NCBI GenBank assembly: GCA_949752735.1
Contig: OX457037.1
Coordinates: 38,415,596-38,479,595 of the forward strand
Length of the DNA stretch: 64,000 bases
Direction of reading: 5' to 3'
From: Lumbricus terrestris
Taxonomy: Eukaryota > Annelida > Clitellata > Crassiclitellata > Lumbricidae
Shown: positions 1-13,400 of the stretch, in pieces
Layout: every line of letters begins with the position of its first letter
How positions within the stretch are numbered: position 1 is the first letter of the stretch
Notes under the pieces: generated by a model
Database searches by the model: none
What the model saw: only the letters and a program-made list of their open reading frames with translations
What the model was told of the DNA's origin: nothing
Position numbers and translations under genes: made by a program

Positions 1-40
1 CAAGGCGCCATATAAATTGTCGTAATTATTATTGTATACT
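1..40 (+). repeat. 3' end of a LINE/SINE, cut by window edge
   Basis: The first bases read GGCGCCATATAAATTG followed by an AT-rich tail. The same GGCGC(C/T)ATATAAAT-type terminus recurs near 34,880 and 59,310 and resembles the shared LINE/SINE tail described at 46,069. Only the very end of the element is inside the window. Confidence 0.4.
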
Positions 41-136
41 CAATACAGGATCTTTTGAGTAGCTCACAGAGGCGCTGCATTTGTTAAACGATTGCATTGT
101 TATAGTATTGTTTCATTTCTGTTTTCTGTCTGTAAG

Positions 137-2127
137 TATTCCGTTTGAGCATCTGGTGGGCAGCGAAGATCTAAGAGTCTTCTACGATCCGATATTAGTT
201 CCAGCCACATCAGGAGAACCAACGACGTCGTCTGCCACAAGCGCAGCAACATCTGTGACCGAACGTAGCAGGACGGAGCAAAAACGTTCTGCTGACGAAC
301 CGGGTTTTCTGCTGATGACGTAAGGAATCATTTTTGTGATCTTCACAGCTGAGGGTTTTTTGGGTGAGGGGTGCAGTGAGGCAGAAATTCGGGGGAAAAT
401 TTTCTGTCTTGGTACGGATTTGAACCATTGACTTGTGTATATACTGTCTAGCAAGCTAACGATTATGCCCATCAAATCAAGGGGAACAGCCACTGAAATA
501 TGGTAGCAGGTCTACAGTGTTGTTTTTTCATATGTATGAGCACCTGTTATAGCGCCCCTTCAAGCTCTCTACTCAGAGGCGCTCCCGACTACAGCGCAGA
601 CACTGCGTCTGAGTTTCATGCCGAAGCGCACGAGCAATTGCGAGTGAACGACTTGCCCAGGGTTCCTCCGCGGCAGGCGGCTTGAGGTGGATTCGAACCT
701 GGAACCCTCCGGCTCCAAGGCAGCGAGCATACCCACTACACTACCATTACCCACCATTCATTCGTTGCATTTATGATTTCTCTGTAGAGTTGCACTTCAG
801 ATGTGCTCCATTGTCAACTACTGAGGAAAAGTTTTCGAATGTTTACGGAAAGCGCTTGCAGAATTCCTGGCTCACGCTACAAGCATCTATCCAGAGCGGA
901 TCTGTTCCAAGTAGAAGGGAAGGTGTGCTGAGGCATTCTCAAGTTACATGTTTGGGTAGCAACCCATTCACCCCAAGCAGAGAAACAAAAATTCATCTGC
1001 CCATCCAAACCTAAAATGGGTTCAATAGAGACCGTGCAAGCCTTTGAAACTTTGAATTGAGTGTTATTGCACTGTGGTCCCTCCTCACCCATTTAGTAGA
1101 GTTAGTATGTTAGATGGACGAGGGGAGAGGGAGAAGTCGAGAGCAACAGAGGATTCTCCCGTGAAGGGGCATTTTGTCAGGTTTTTGCATGGCTGATTTG
1201 CTTAGAGTAGGCCAGTGGTAATTGTATTAATAATGCCCTATTTTTCCTAGACGAAAATCATCCCTGTGCCTTTTCATCCCTTAAAGCTGTTTCTGGTGAC
1301 AATTGTTCTGGATTTTTTTGCCTAACTAAAAAATCTATTAATGAAACTAATTTAACTAAACAACAAAAAACCACTGATATAGGTAGCAGTCTACAGTAGT
1401 ATTTATTAATTTATATAGTGCCTCTGTAAGATTAGTTCTGCTTCGATCTTATGCTCCAGCGATTCACCACGGTGGCATTCCTTGATGCTTTTCCAGCACT
1501 GTATATGTATCTCAATGGCAAATAGTTGCCGTTCCAGACATTTTTCCTCCTTTCTTAATTTACATGCATGCTACTTTAAGTTCGTGAAAGATCTTATGTA
1601 CCTGAGTGCAAACAAAATTTGAACAAACAAAAAACTAAAAAGAAACAAAAATACAACAAGGTTGTATCTTTTTTGTGAAATCTTTGACCAGGCTGGACGA
1701 GACAAAAACGGAGGCCGAGAAAGAAGCGTGGGAGGCGGTGGAATCGGACCGAAGCGTTTTCATTCAGGACATATTTTTATCTGCTACCGTTGAACCTACA
1801 GACTATCATCATCATAGCTCGTACTCTATGGCGACCGGCTCACACATTATGGACGTCGAACAAATTTTCAATTCCCATCGTCATCCGTTGCCGGATCCTG
1901 CACCAAACTCTCGAGATTCTGTTGACGCCGCTGCTGCCACAACGGTGTTGACAGGTCTGCCTCCTCCTCAGTCAACGCCAGAGGCATTGCACAATACTGT
2001 TGACGTTCCACCACTGTCATTGTCATCACCACTTATGTTACAAGATGGTAGGACCGATGCCGCGGCTCAGAGACACGTTGCAGGTGTGACGTCAGAGACG
2101 CCTCCATCCCGTGATAAAACTCTTTGA
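137..2127 (+). CDS. 3' part of an unrecognised gene (two last coding exons)
   Basis: Two exons fit together. Exon A is about 137-319: it follows a pyrimidine-rich acceptor ending TCTGTAAG and ends at GATGAC|GTAAGG. Exon B is 1692-2127: its acceptor is TTTGACCAG and it ends in TGA. Phases agree, because exon A leaves two bases and exon B supplies one. The product is about 205 residues and is truncated at the N-terminus by the window edge. It is acidic to Ser/Thr-rich in exon A and starts exon B with a charged, possibly helical stretch (DETKTEAEKEAWEAVESDR). It ends in a low-complexity Pro/Ala/Ser/His-rich tail of about 110 residues. No catalytic motif, membrane segment or signal peptide is visible. 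I do not recognise the family. The intron (320-1691) holds a SINE. An alternative acceptor for exon A at 149 would also keep frame. Confidence 0.5.
541..752 (-). repeat. tRNA-derived SINE, near full length
   Basis: On the minus strand the head reads like a tRNA: A-box-like GGTAGTGTAGTGGGT at 731-745 and a perfect B box GGTTCGAATCC at 689-699. A conserved body follows, then the tail GAGAGCTTGAAGGGGCGCTATA. It lies in the intron of the left-hand gene. Related copies lie at 12,615, 15,898, 45,835, 52,841, 55,912 and 57,055. Confidence 0.8.
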
Positions 2128-5100
2128 AGCTACACGCCTACCGATAGGATGTACCTGCAAGATTGCTTATTGGGGTGTCGTGGATGCGTTGAGGAGCCGG
2201 AGGAGACAGCACTTGTCTAGAGAAGTTCTCGCGAAATTTTGAATCGGCTATATTTAAAGATTGGCGATTTAAATGTGTGATCGAATTTGGTTTCGAAGTA
2301 GCGAATTATTCTGTGATTTCTGCTGCTTAGGTTTTGATTAGGATTGTCACTCAGAGAAAGGTGTTGGATTGTCTCAGGGAATTCCGTGCTAATGAATTGT
2401 CTGCTAATGAATTGTCTGTCCAATCGTTGCTCCGACGAAGCATTTTATCGAATGGTGTTTGTTGAGGTCGTTTAGAGAATAGCTGATGGCTTATGCAGTC
2501 TTCTTCTTCTTCATTGAAGTAGGAGTCGTTAATATTAATTGTATTCAGAAGCATTGCTGCTTTAGTTTCCGAACATATGCACATCTATTTGTAGATTTAG
2601 TTTTCAGCTTGTTTGGTTAATACCTCATTTACTTAGATACCTTTGTCTGTTTGTTTCGAAAACATTGCCTCTGTGCTTAGCAAGCTTCACCTTTGTTGTT
2701 GCTGTCCCAATATCTTTTCCATAATAATTGATTGATCTTCTTAATCGCTTAGTATATTTCATTGGTATATTTCATTTTCATTCAGCATACCAAAAAGACA
2801 TTTTGCTAATCTTGCTTTTAATCCTCTGACAACGAGAGTGTACTAAAGGAGTAAAGGTTTAGCCAATGCTGCTCATTGTTAAAGCGTTAAACTTTTTTGA
2901 AGTTTGCCTTGCCACTGTTTCAGATCACTAGTAAGCTTTCTAAAGGGACGTTTGAATTACTTTGCTGTTGTGTTCGAATCCTGTCACATGCTATAAGATA
3001 ATTGAACTTCAATATGATGTTTGATGTGAAGTCATATTGGTTTACGTGTTGTCATGGTTTCCAATTTAAAAAATGGCATAGCCATTGCATTACATAACCT
3101 TTCTTGTCTAATTTTAGTATAAGCAATTTAAGACTGCTTAAGGATAAGTTGGAGATCCTTTGAAGTGACTTGTGTCTTTACATAATGGGTTTCGATGTCC
3201 AGGCATTGTTTTGCCATTCGGTCCGAATATGGCAGATCAGTAGAGCAGTGCCGTTTGAAGTTGTAAGGCGAGAGTCTATCTCTGGAACATTTTAATTATT
3301 TAAGTTGTTTCTGCTGTCTGATTTACATCATCCACTGATATCTTAATCTCTTCATGTTTATGAGACAGATTGATTAAATGCCTTGATGCAATTGAAGAGT
3401 AACTTAGCTGCTTTCTAATGCAATTCATTCTTGATACGTGGCTTTATGCCGTTTGCCGTTATTATTTTGTGTTACCAGTGATACAGCCTTCCCTTTACCA
3501 AAACAGCTCTGGTCGCCGCTCTCTGCAACAGCCTCTAGAGGTGACTGTGGTTTCACGTGCACGTACAGCATGACAGAATAGGACTTTCGTGATTGTGGGT
3601 TCCTCTCTATGGAATAGCCCTTCCCCTTTGGCCTGCATTCCATTCCGCCGGACTTGCCTAACTCTTTTATAGCTACTCAAGGTTTTCGTCATTGGCCGCA
3701 CTTATGGAGCACCTTTGAATAATTATCTTGAAGGGGTGGTTATATAAATTCCTCAGATTGGTATAGATAGGTAATTTGTGTCGCACCAGGTCCCATGTCT
3801 TCACCACATATCCCATCATGCATAGGCAGGACGTTTAATGCATCTTATGTGGATCCCAAGGAACGCTGCAGCTGTTGAAACAAATTCTGGGGTCATTTAA
3901 AGTTTAGGTGGAAAATGCCTGTTCTGTGGAGCTGATCTGTGTAAGATTGTTTTTCTCCATCAAAAGTCCCTGATGATTAGTTTTGCTGTCAAAATTCACG
4001 ATGTAAATTTAGAGATTCTGTATCTTGACTACAGTTCTCTGGACGTTGCTATAATAGATTCTTGTACTCAAGAAGTGGTTTCACAGCCGGACACTCTATC
4101 TTGACTGACAACAGGATAAAAATTGTGGACTTCGCTATTAATCTTTTTATGTCGCTAAAATTGTATAATTTTTCGTTTTTCTTCACGTTCCTTCACCATT
4201 TTATTGACACATCAAAGAGATCAACCCAGACGAATTAAGTTTGCTTCTTAGGCACATGCTGTGAAACATTTGGAGAATTTTGTGTATAATTTTTAATTAA
4301 GGGTGGTTCAGTATATCAATGAGATGGGTTGGCCTAGGTCTTGTGCTGCTAGCGCTATTGCGGAAATGGTCGGCTCATTGTGTTCAGCAGAAGAACAGAC
4401 GTGAATCTGATTGGTACCCGTGGATTCTGGTTTTAACGAAATGCTGATCTCGTGTTGTGGATAATGTTGTGAATGCTGGATTTTCACACAGATGCTGTGT
4501 TCTAATGGTTTAGAATACTAGAATATTACTTGGAATGATCTGCGTACTGTCTGTACAATGTACATGATACAGAGAGTTTGCTTTATGACACTCTAGGGCA
4601 CAAGTGAGTATTTCTTGTATTTGGTGTTTTTCCAGACCTTCATTCATTGTAGGTAGTTAAAAAGTGACTTCTGAAAGATTTGTCAGATTTGTGTATCATA
4701 TCAGACAGATGAGCATGTTGATGATCGCAGAAAGCGTGTTGAAGGTTCGGAAGAAGTATTTTAAAATGTAAACCAATGCAATCGAATTTGTATAAAGATG
4801 CTTAATATTGGTGTGATTGAAATTAGAATTGTATGTTGTGTGCCTTTAGTACAGTTAGATAGATGATGAAGTTATTTCTTCCATTTTCTCGTATTCGTAC
4901 CAGATATGGAGTGAGATTTTTTGGTAGCTGATGAGGCAACAAACATTTTATATAGAGAGTGATCTGGCATGAACTGCTTTTGCTGATAAAGGGACCGAGT
5001 CCAACTAGACACTGAAACTAGACACTGAAGTAAGATGTGATGCTGCCAAAGTTTCAAGTGAAATATGGAAAGCATAGCAAAATTACAGAAAACTACAAAT

Positions 5101-7800
5101 AGATTTGTACGTATTTTGAAACTTTGAGAGACAAATTCCAATGTAATTGCTTTCTTGGGATGAGAACAGACATGGGGAGGAATCCAAGATCAGTTGGATT
5201 TCAAAGGATTCATTAGCCAAACTAGGCAGACAAAATATTAATGATGGCAAGTGATGAGTTCAGAGGTTATTTTAAAGGCGAATGAAGTGGAAAGTCTGTT
5301 CAACAACCAAAGTTTTAGAATGCGATTTCTAAAGTTTAGCAGAGGACTCTGTTATGGTTTATTGGTGCTCAACTTTTGTGTTCCTAATTTTTTTAAATTT
5401 ATGTTTAATCGCATACTTAACCTTGTAAACGGATCATTTTTTGACAAGTTGTTTTTCCTTTATTTGCTAGCCCACATTGCTGACCAGAGATTTCTTGTCA
5501 ATTAATGTGTTTCGCGTGGCCGTTGTTTCTGCACTCTTACTCAGTAAACGGATGCAGCTGTGCGAGTACAGACTCAAGCATACTTGTTTATTATCAGCTC
5601 AGTTTCCAATTTGTTAGAATTTAATCTTTGCTGTATAGATATTTGCGTGATTTTATGTATCGGAATCAGTCCGATACGATCGTTTCTGTGACTTACTTTC
5701 AGCTGAGGTTGCTTGCTAGAATCTTTTTTAAAACCTGTTGTTCAAGTCCTCTCCTGTAAACTTCGGTCACTGCTGAAGTATTGTTTAGGATTTTATTATG
5801 CCTTGGTATCTTTGAGAAGAATTGTGTTTGCACCAGATACCAGTAACGTAGAAGTTACTAGGATTAAACTCATTTGTTCAGTACATAGACATTGATATTA
5901 CTGCAGAAAGTCAAGGAACAACCATCATGTGCTTTGCCTTGCAAAGTATTTCTTGTTTCTGCTGATGTGGTGGTGCTACTGGATTGCAGGTCACTATGGG
6001 AGTGTAGGCAGGTGTATATGGCATATGTTATCCCAGTTTTTGGCAGCTTGGCATAACTTTTACATGTCAGTTATGGGTTTCCATTGCAAAAAGACTGATG
6101 ATTGCTAGACTGTCAGTAGTACACAGTACCAGTTAGATAACACCAATTTCATGGTTAGTGAAATATGATTTTTGCTGTTTCCTCATTAGTAAAGCTTTCA
6201 TAAAGTTTTAAATTTTCCACTTGTTTTCTTTGTTTCTATTAGCATTCCAGTCTAAATCAGTCAAAATTGATTAAATGTGAGACAATTTCTAAATATTATG
6301 GCATAAATGTTGGTTTGATTGTAGTAAAATTTGTATTTGATCATGAATGATTAGGAATAATTATATGACTTCCATTTGCAGATAATTAAAATTGAAAATA
6401 TAATAAATTAATACAATTAGTGCTGTTATTGTATCTTCACAGCTATTATTGTATCTTCACAGTAACTTTGTAGCACCACAAGTACAATTGGTGCTGCAAA
6501 GCAGCTAATTATTTTAACTTGAAGGTTTTATAAACAGATATTTAGATCTGTATACTGGCAAAAAAATGTGTGCAGACTATTGGCCTTAAATAGATGTTTA
6601 AAGTCATATGATCCGGAACTTTCATTATTTCAGAAACAGATTGTATGTCCTCTGAACCACCTAAATTCCTTGTTATGCAACTGACTCACTAAAACCAGTT
6701 TGGGTTTTGTTTGCACAATTAGTGCCACAGCATCACAATTTGTGTACAATTGATTCCTGCTGTCAAATGAAGTTTAGTTTTATGTTCATCTTGATTGTTT
6801 TAATTGTGATTTTACTGCACGTTTGACGTCGCAACATGTTTGGCGCCGACCTAATCAATATGAAATCCCTGTTTCCATTTATGTGACATGTTACGTTTCC
6901 TGTTTCTTTGATCGTTTAACAGATTCCTCAGCAAGGAAAAGTGGTGCGTTGGCACAAAATGCCCGTAATAGAAAATAAGTAACTTTGTAGCACCATAATC
7001 TATAATGATTCCTTGTTGCTGTAGTAGCATGTCTTGTGCTAATGCTCAGATCCAAACTCCAGCAAAAATCAAGTTCATAACTATGTGCCTTCAACTGAAT
7101 TTGCTATCTACAAAGCAAGCACCTGACGAATTGCTGTGCGAGTCCCAAAGATTCTCCCTTAGACCGACTTTTCACAGCCTGTTTAACACAGCATAAGTTT
7201 AACGGATTTTATGATTCTTATTAGTAGGTATTTTCAAGTTCTCTTTCTGTTTGCGTCGTTTGCTTATAGCGTATTTACCTTACTAATCATACTTTCAATG
7301 AAGGTTCTGTACTTTGTTGTTTACTCAGAAATTTTTAATTGTTATTATGCACACTGTGCATTTCCAATAACAAAATAATACAATTACCAACAAGCTGTTG
7401 CATTGTTCTTTCAGTTAATTTGGTAATTTTTAAGAGCAGATATACATACGTCCTCTTGAAAAAAAACTTTTCAGAGGTGCTCCAAAGACCACCACTGACT
7501 ACAATGGTGAAAGAAAAGTACATAGAGGAGTACTGCCAGGGGCAGCTTATTTTGCAGATTGCATTGCTCCCGAATGACAGCCCAACCACAACAAAGCTTC
7601 CACGGTGCATTGTGGTCAAAACAAGACAGGTTAACAGCCACATCATTATATGTAATGACACATGTGACCAAGCATTATATACGTCTTTCAGGCTGGCCAC
7701 AAAAGCAGTGCCTATGTTGGCCCAAGTTGTGTTTAAGGTCATTACTAACCAACGTTCATCTATAATGTAGCTACTGTAATAATTGGAGAAGTTGTGTGAC
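2128..7800. other. Gene-free T-rich stretch, possible long 3' UTR
   Basis: No open frame here looks coding and no repeat family is obvious. The + strand is visibly T-rich up to about 7.3 kb, as in a 3' UTR of the gene ending at 2127. A possible polyadenylation signal AATAAA is at 6402-6407. Overlapping frames at 7,335-7,770 on both strands are open for about 400 bases but match nothing I know. Confidence 0.35.
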
Positions 7801-7877
7801 CACAGGTTGCACTAAATTAATCAATCTTTTCAAGTCTTAATACAAAGTATGATTAACTAAAAATAAGTACAACATAC

Positions 7878-7883
7878 TTTATT
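7878..7883 (-). promoter_or_regulatory. Possible polyadenylation signal (distal) for IDH3B
   Basis: TTTATT on the + strand gives AATAAA on the minus strand, about 2.6 kb beyond the IDH3B stop. An alternative is at 8717-8722. The sequence cannot decide between them. Confidence 0.25.
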
Positions 7884-8455
7884 AAGAATCACATGGCAGT
7901 GTTGGTCGTAAACCAGAGTATCATGTAACACTGAGTAGCATACACAAGGCAAAAGATGCTAGGCTATCTGTAGACAGTATAAAACAAGCACACGATTTCA
8001 TTTAGAATCACATGGTGGTTTGAGTCTTAAACCGAGTATCATGTTATCACTGAGTGGAATAAATAGACAAGACAAATCTGTTTACATGTAAACAGTTTTG
8101 CATGTAATGATGGTCTACGGGAAAAGTTCGAGAAAAAACAATTAAAACATTGAATGAAATTAATGGAATATCCCACAAAAAAATTAAAATTAGCACAAAG
8201 TTGACTGAAATGTGAACTTACTCAAACAGAAAGTATAAAAAGTTTAAAAACCAGCACAACTACAGTTTACACTGCTCTATAAAGTAACAGCCACATCATT
8301 ATATGTGGCTGAGAAAAAACAAAACATTGAATGACATTAACGGAATTTTCCCCAAAAAATTAAAATTAGCACAAAGTTGACTGAAATGTAAACTTACTCA
8401 AACAGAGAGTATAAAAACCAGCACAACTACAGTTTACACTGCTCTATAAAGTAGG
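7880..8455. repeat. Diverged local duplications
   Basis: A segment starting ACATTGAATGA(A/C)ATTAA at about 8,146-8,285 recurs at about 8,327-8,452 with substitutions and small deletions. A second pair, CACATGG...CCGAGTATCATGT, starts near 7,890 and 8,008. The string AACAGCCACATCATTATATG occurs at 7,632 and again at 8,287. These look like old local duplications within the probable IDH3B 3' region. Confidence 0.6.
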
Positions 8456-8716
8456 CAACAACCTTGTAGATTTCAACAACCATTACCGTTACGTCTGCAG
8501 TTTTCAATAATTAATTAACTATTGAATTTTTCTTATTAAAAACCCTGTAGCAATGTAGCAAGTTTGATTAATTTTTTACTTATTTAGTTATGCAAAGTGG
8601 CAATCTCCCAGAGTAAAAATATGACAAACAACGTCGATAATGTGAAACGTACGAAGTGGAAAATCGATCATTGTACATTTATGGCATAGCTGAATATGGC
8701 TGTAAAATCAATTGTC

Positions 8717-8722
8717 TTTATT
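8717..8722 (-). promoter_or_regulatory. Possible polyadenylation signal for IDH3B
   Basis: AATAAA on the minus strand, in the context TTTTAATAAAGAC, 1.7 kb after the IDH3B stop codon. The A-rich + strand between here and 10,463 is compatible with a T-rich 3' UTR on the minus strand. Confidence 0.3.
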
Positions 8723-10463
8723 AAAATAAACAGTCCACCTACACATCGCTAACAAAAACCTTCAGCATGTGGAGCAGTTGAAGTTTTTGTGGCTGTAATT
8801 CGAACAGTTTTCACGGTTTACGTAATAGATAGTAAATTAATTAAATAATTAATTGACTAAGTTAAGTTTTGGAGATCAGTAGAATAATTATTAAAAATCG
8901 GTACAAGCCTTAATTATCATTGAGAATTTTTAACGAGAAAAAAAGTTACAGAAATATGAATCCAAAGTGTTTTAACGAGTTGCTGGGTGAAAAAAGAATT
9001 GCATGACCAATTCGTATTGTATCTAGATTTATATAGCACCACTCAAGGAAACACAAACAATTTTATAAAAACCAATGAGAAAGAGCAAGTTTTGAGACAT
9101 TTTGCTGAAGGAAGATAAAGCATATGAGAAATAGAGAACAGTTCCATTTCTTGGGGCTAGCAACATGGAATGAACGAAAGTCAAAAAATGTGCCGTATTG
9201 TGGCTAAACCAAAAGACCCAAGTCCAAAGACCACAGACTATAAGAGGGACATAAATACTAGTATTGCATGTTGTCAGATAGGCAGTGTATCAGGCATACC
9301 ATAGTTCTCAACTTCATCAAGAAGTCAGTCTGAGTTTTAATGCAGTTTCAAAGCAATACAAATTCCAGAACAACCACCGTAAACCTGTTCTTCTAGAATA
9401 TGTTACAAATTGCTCTGAGAATCAAATTTAATTAAGTCAAAATGACACAGCATTAGCATTCAGACAACATACAACCTCATTACACACAGCACGACATGCA
9501 GAGTTTTAAAAATCTGTAAAGGGAATGTGCAATGTTCAAGTGCTGCCGTAGTGCTAGAACGAAAAGTGCTGGAATGAAATTTTCTCCATCTGTCTCAATT
9601 CTTTTCACACATGGAACATGTTATACGTATGTAAGTCACCAAAATGGTTGATGAAATTTTCAAGTAAAAAAAACATACATTGTAAACTGAACACGCACAA
9701 AAATGGAATTTCTTCAATCTGTCTCAATTCTTGTCACAAAAGGAAAGGTCTATACTTATATATGATACAATGTCACAAAAATTGTGACGAATTTTTCTAA
9801 TAGAAAAACAAATTTCAAACTGCAAATTATGCATAAAACCGAGTTACCACGTATCACAGAAAAACTGTAAACTTTCAACGACTATCGCATGCAGAATGCA
9901 GACAACTGAATGGACACCAATATAATTTGACCACTGCTTACATCAGCCAGTTCCAAGGTAAGCCAATGCCCTGTACGTGACTAGTCATTTCACACAATCA
10001 TGTTTTCCTAGCAACCACCATCAATTATTTCCTTCTTTTGCGTTACTGGTCTAAACCATCAGTAATTTCCTTCTTATGTGTTACTTGTCTAACTGTCATC
10101 AACCGCAATCCAACCATCCACAAATCCAGAATTTGCAAAGACCACTTACCAAATTAAAAATAAAATTGCTATGCACACCACTATCAGCTAATTCTGAAAA
10201 TTCTATAAAATAGAGAACATTTATGGTAGATGGATTATTAAGTACCATATCATATTAACTCACCTAATGACTTTGGCCACATGAAACCTACAATCGCCAC
10301 CATCCAAATGATACTAATACGATGTCCACAACTAAAGTTTAACCGTAAAATAAGCACAAGTTTATAACAACAGATAAATAATATCCACCAAAACAGGTTG
10401 CAACATCTGAAGCAACACAGGAGATTCCAGTTACATAGAACTTGGCAAGTGTGATTCTTCAGT

Positions 10464-13400
10464 CTACGGACTGAGGTTGTCAATAACGGCTTGAGTGAAT
10501 TCGGTTCTGGTTCCATATCCACCCATGTCTCTTGTTCTCACCTGTTGGAAGAAACGCAAGTCACCTAGGTACTCTACTAAATTACTAAAACTATTCTATT
10601 AGATATGTCTACAAAAAGCAGATGGGGGTGATCTTACAACAGCATAGGCGGAAACATTAAGAAGGTCTTTAGAAACTCTGGAGTAACAAAAATTGCAATT
10701 AAAAATTAAAATTGCAATTGGAATTGCAGATATCTAGTTTTAATCTGAAACTAGCGCAAATTTTATTTGCATGGAGGAAACTAAGCATGACCAGAATAAG
10801 GCCACATAACATCAGATGCTAAGCTAGCATATCTGAGAAATAAACGCACATGCACACCAGCTATGAATCATCTGATAAATGTGTAACTAGAGTTCATGTA
10901 AACCAAACCAGATGCCAGTCACAACTTAACAGAACCTACAAGGAGGAATCAGTCAGTACATAACCAGCCAGCCGTCATACAGACATTGAGACAATTTTGT
11001 TGCATTCTTCACCAACACTGTCCCAGTATGTGTGCACGTCTCAGTTAGGCAATCATAGTAAGGAACTACTATAGTTCCATGTCATATGTTCAAATTAAAT
11101 TGACCAATAGCACACCAAAACAACGGCATTGACAGGTCAATATCCAAAAAGAGTTATCCATCGACACATTCATATAGGCATCCAGCCAGACAGACAGGAG
11201 GTGAATGAGCTAGCCACAACAAATCCCTGTATGTCAACATCAGCCTTAAAATCTTTCATATTTGAAACCAAGCTTCAGCCAGAGACAATCTCGAACACAC
11301 CAAGAACAATAATGGCTAGACAAAAACTGTTTGAACATTTTTAAGGATGAGAGTGTACTAAAACCATTGCAGCCCATCATTGAAAAGGGCAACATAAATT
11401 TTATCTCACATGTCTTATACCAACAATCATAATGAATAATCCTTGAGTTCTGGACAAAAATGTACCAGATCCACACTAGTTTACAAGTTTTGAACCTTCC
11501 AGTCAAAATTAGTTTTAAATGTAGCAAGTCACGGCACTTCAACTGTCTGCAATGTCAATAATAAACGAACACAAATTTATACTGTTCAGCATTTAACGTT
11601 AAAGCTCAAACTCACCTCTCCCAACTGTATGGTCTTCTGAACAGCGTTTCTGATCTTTTCGCTGAATTCATCCATACGAAGATGTTTCAACATGTTGGCA
11701 GCACACAGCAAGATGGCTGTTGGATTGGCCACATCCTTCCCAGATTTCTCTAGAAAGGAATGCCTAGCACCCTGTCCAGAACATTTAAGACCTGAGTTAC
11801 AAAAATCTAATTACTTGCATTTGTCATAACCTTCTGTCCCATTTCTTTTCAGTGTCCCATTCAAAATCAAGAAACAGAGATTTTTTAACGTCAGTCAGCT
11901 AATCAAAATCAAGATACAGAGAATTTTTAACATCAGTCAGCTAAGTACATAAAGGCAACTGAAGTTCCTTGAGACCATTCTCGATACAAAAATTGCACAC
12001 CATAAGACGTGCCTGCAACTCATATATATTCACATTTTGATGTGATTTTGCACGCACTGCAAATTTTATACACGATATACAAATTCAAGGCACATACAGC
12101 AACCGGAGCATAAACTACTTACTATCAAACTTCTGAAACTGCCAAAACTAAGAGCTCTCTGTTTAGAGATGAATATAACTGTTCATTTGAAATTTTTACC
12201 CAGATTAGGAAACTGAAAATTCTCAATGCATTTAACCGGCACCAAAAAACAGTGTAGTAGCCATTAGCAAAGCATATGTATGCGCAAGATTAGTCTAGAT
12301 AGATCATAGGTAACCCATTTTTCAGATCAGACAAGATCATGATATGACCCTCTGAGATATCGATCACCAGAGATATTTTGAGTGACGACCGCAACTTACT
12401 GGCTCATAAACGGCGACATCGTTGCTGTGACTTTCTCCTGGTACCACGCCCGCACCACCAACCAGTCCAGCACCCAAGTTGTCCACGATGTTGCCATAGA
12501 GATTCGGCATCACCATGACATCAAACTGGCTTGGTTTGGAAACAAGCTGAAGAAAATAAAATTTTCGTTTACGATTGCAGCGATAAATAACTGAAAAGCA
12601 ATGCAAATCATTCAATTATTTATTTCTCGCAGTTGCTACAGCGCCCCTTCAAGCTCTCTACTCGGAGGTGTTCCTGACTACAGCGCGGACACTGCATTGG
12701 AGTTTCATGCCGAAGCGCACGCGAAGGTGCAAGTGAAGAACTTGCTCATGGTCTCTATGCGGTGGCTTGAGGTGGATTCGAACCTGCAGCCATCCAGCTG
12801 CAAGGCAACGAACAAACCCACTACACTTCCGCACCCCACAGCAGATGATGACTAATAAGTGAGAAAAAAGAAGTTCCTTTACTCAAAGAAGTGCACTTTA
12901 CAATAGTAAAACTGGATCTGTGCAATTCTACTAGTACTTTTGTTACTCTATTACTCCTGCTTGTAAGTTTGGCTAAGAGTACCGACTGGCATTTGATATA
13001 CCTGTTAACCCCACCAGATGATCGTGCCAAGACATGATTGTACAGCTGCAGAGCTTTGAATTTAGCAGCTTTTTAGTTATTAACAGTAATTAGACAGATT
13101 AGCTATCAGATTTGCTTGCATTCTGAATTATAAACACAAGAATTAATCGCACAGAAGTTCTAGTCGATGACATTTAACAATGATCAAGCAATCATACAGT
13201 GCTCTCGGCACTGTATAATTGCTTGATCATTGTTAAATGTCATCGACTAGTTTGTTACTTTGGTAACATTTACTGTAAGTTTTCACCTATAGAGATGCTA
13301 TAAAAATTAGAGATAACAACTGCACTTACCTGCATACAGGTGTTGTCGATAATCATTGACTCAAACTCAATGTTCGGATAAAGTTTCGACATTTCTGTGC

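Noticed and set aside
1675..1691. Start of the left-hand gene's frame at GTG 1675
   Set aside because: The region is an intron end with a splice acceptor at 1690-1691; the frame continues from exon A instead.
7335..7770. Overlapping open frames of 135 and 143 codons on opposite strands
   Set aside because: No recognisable domain, no splice or start context, and the mirror-open pattern fits chance in this composition.
13160..13250. Rho-independent terminator
   Set aside because: The long hairpin is in an intron of a eukaryotic gene and has no terminator context.
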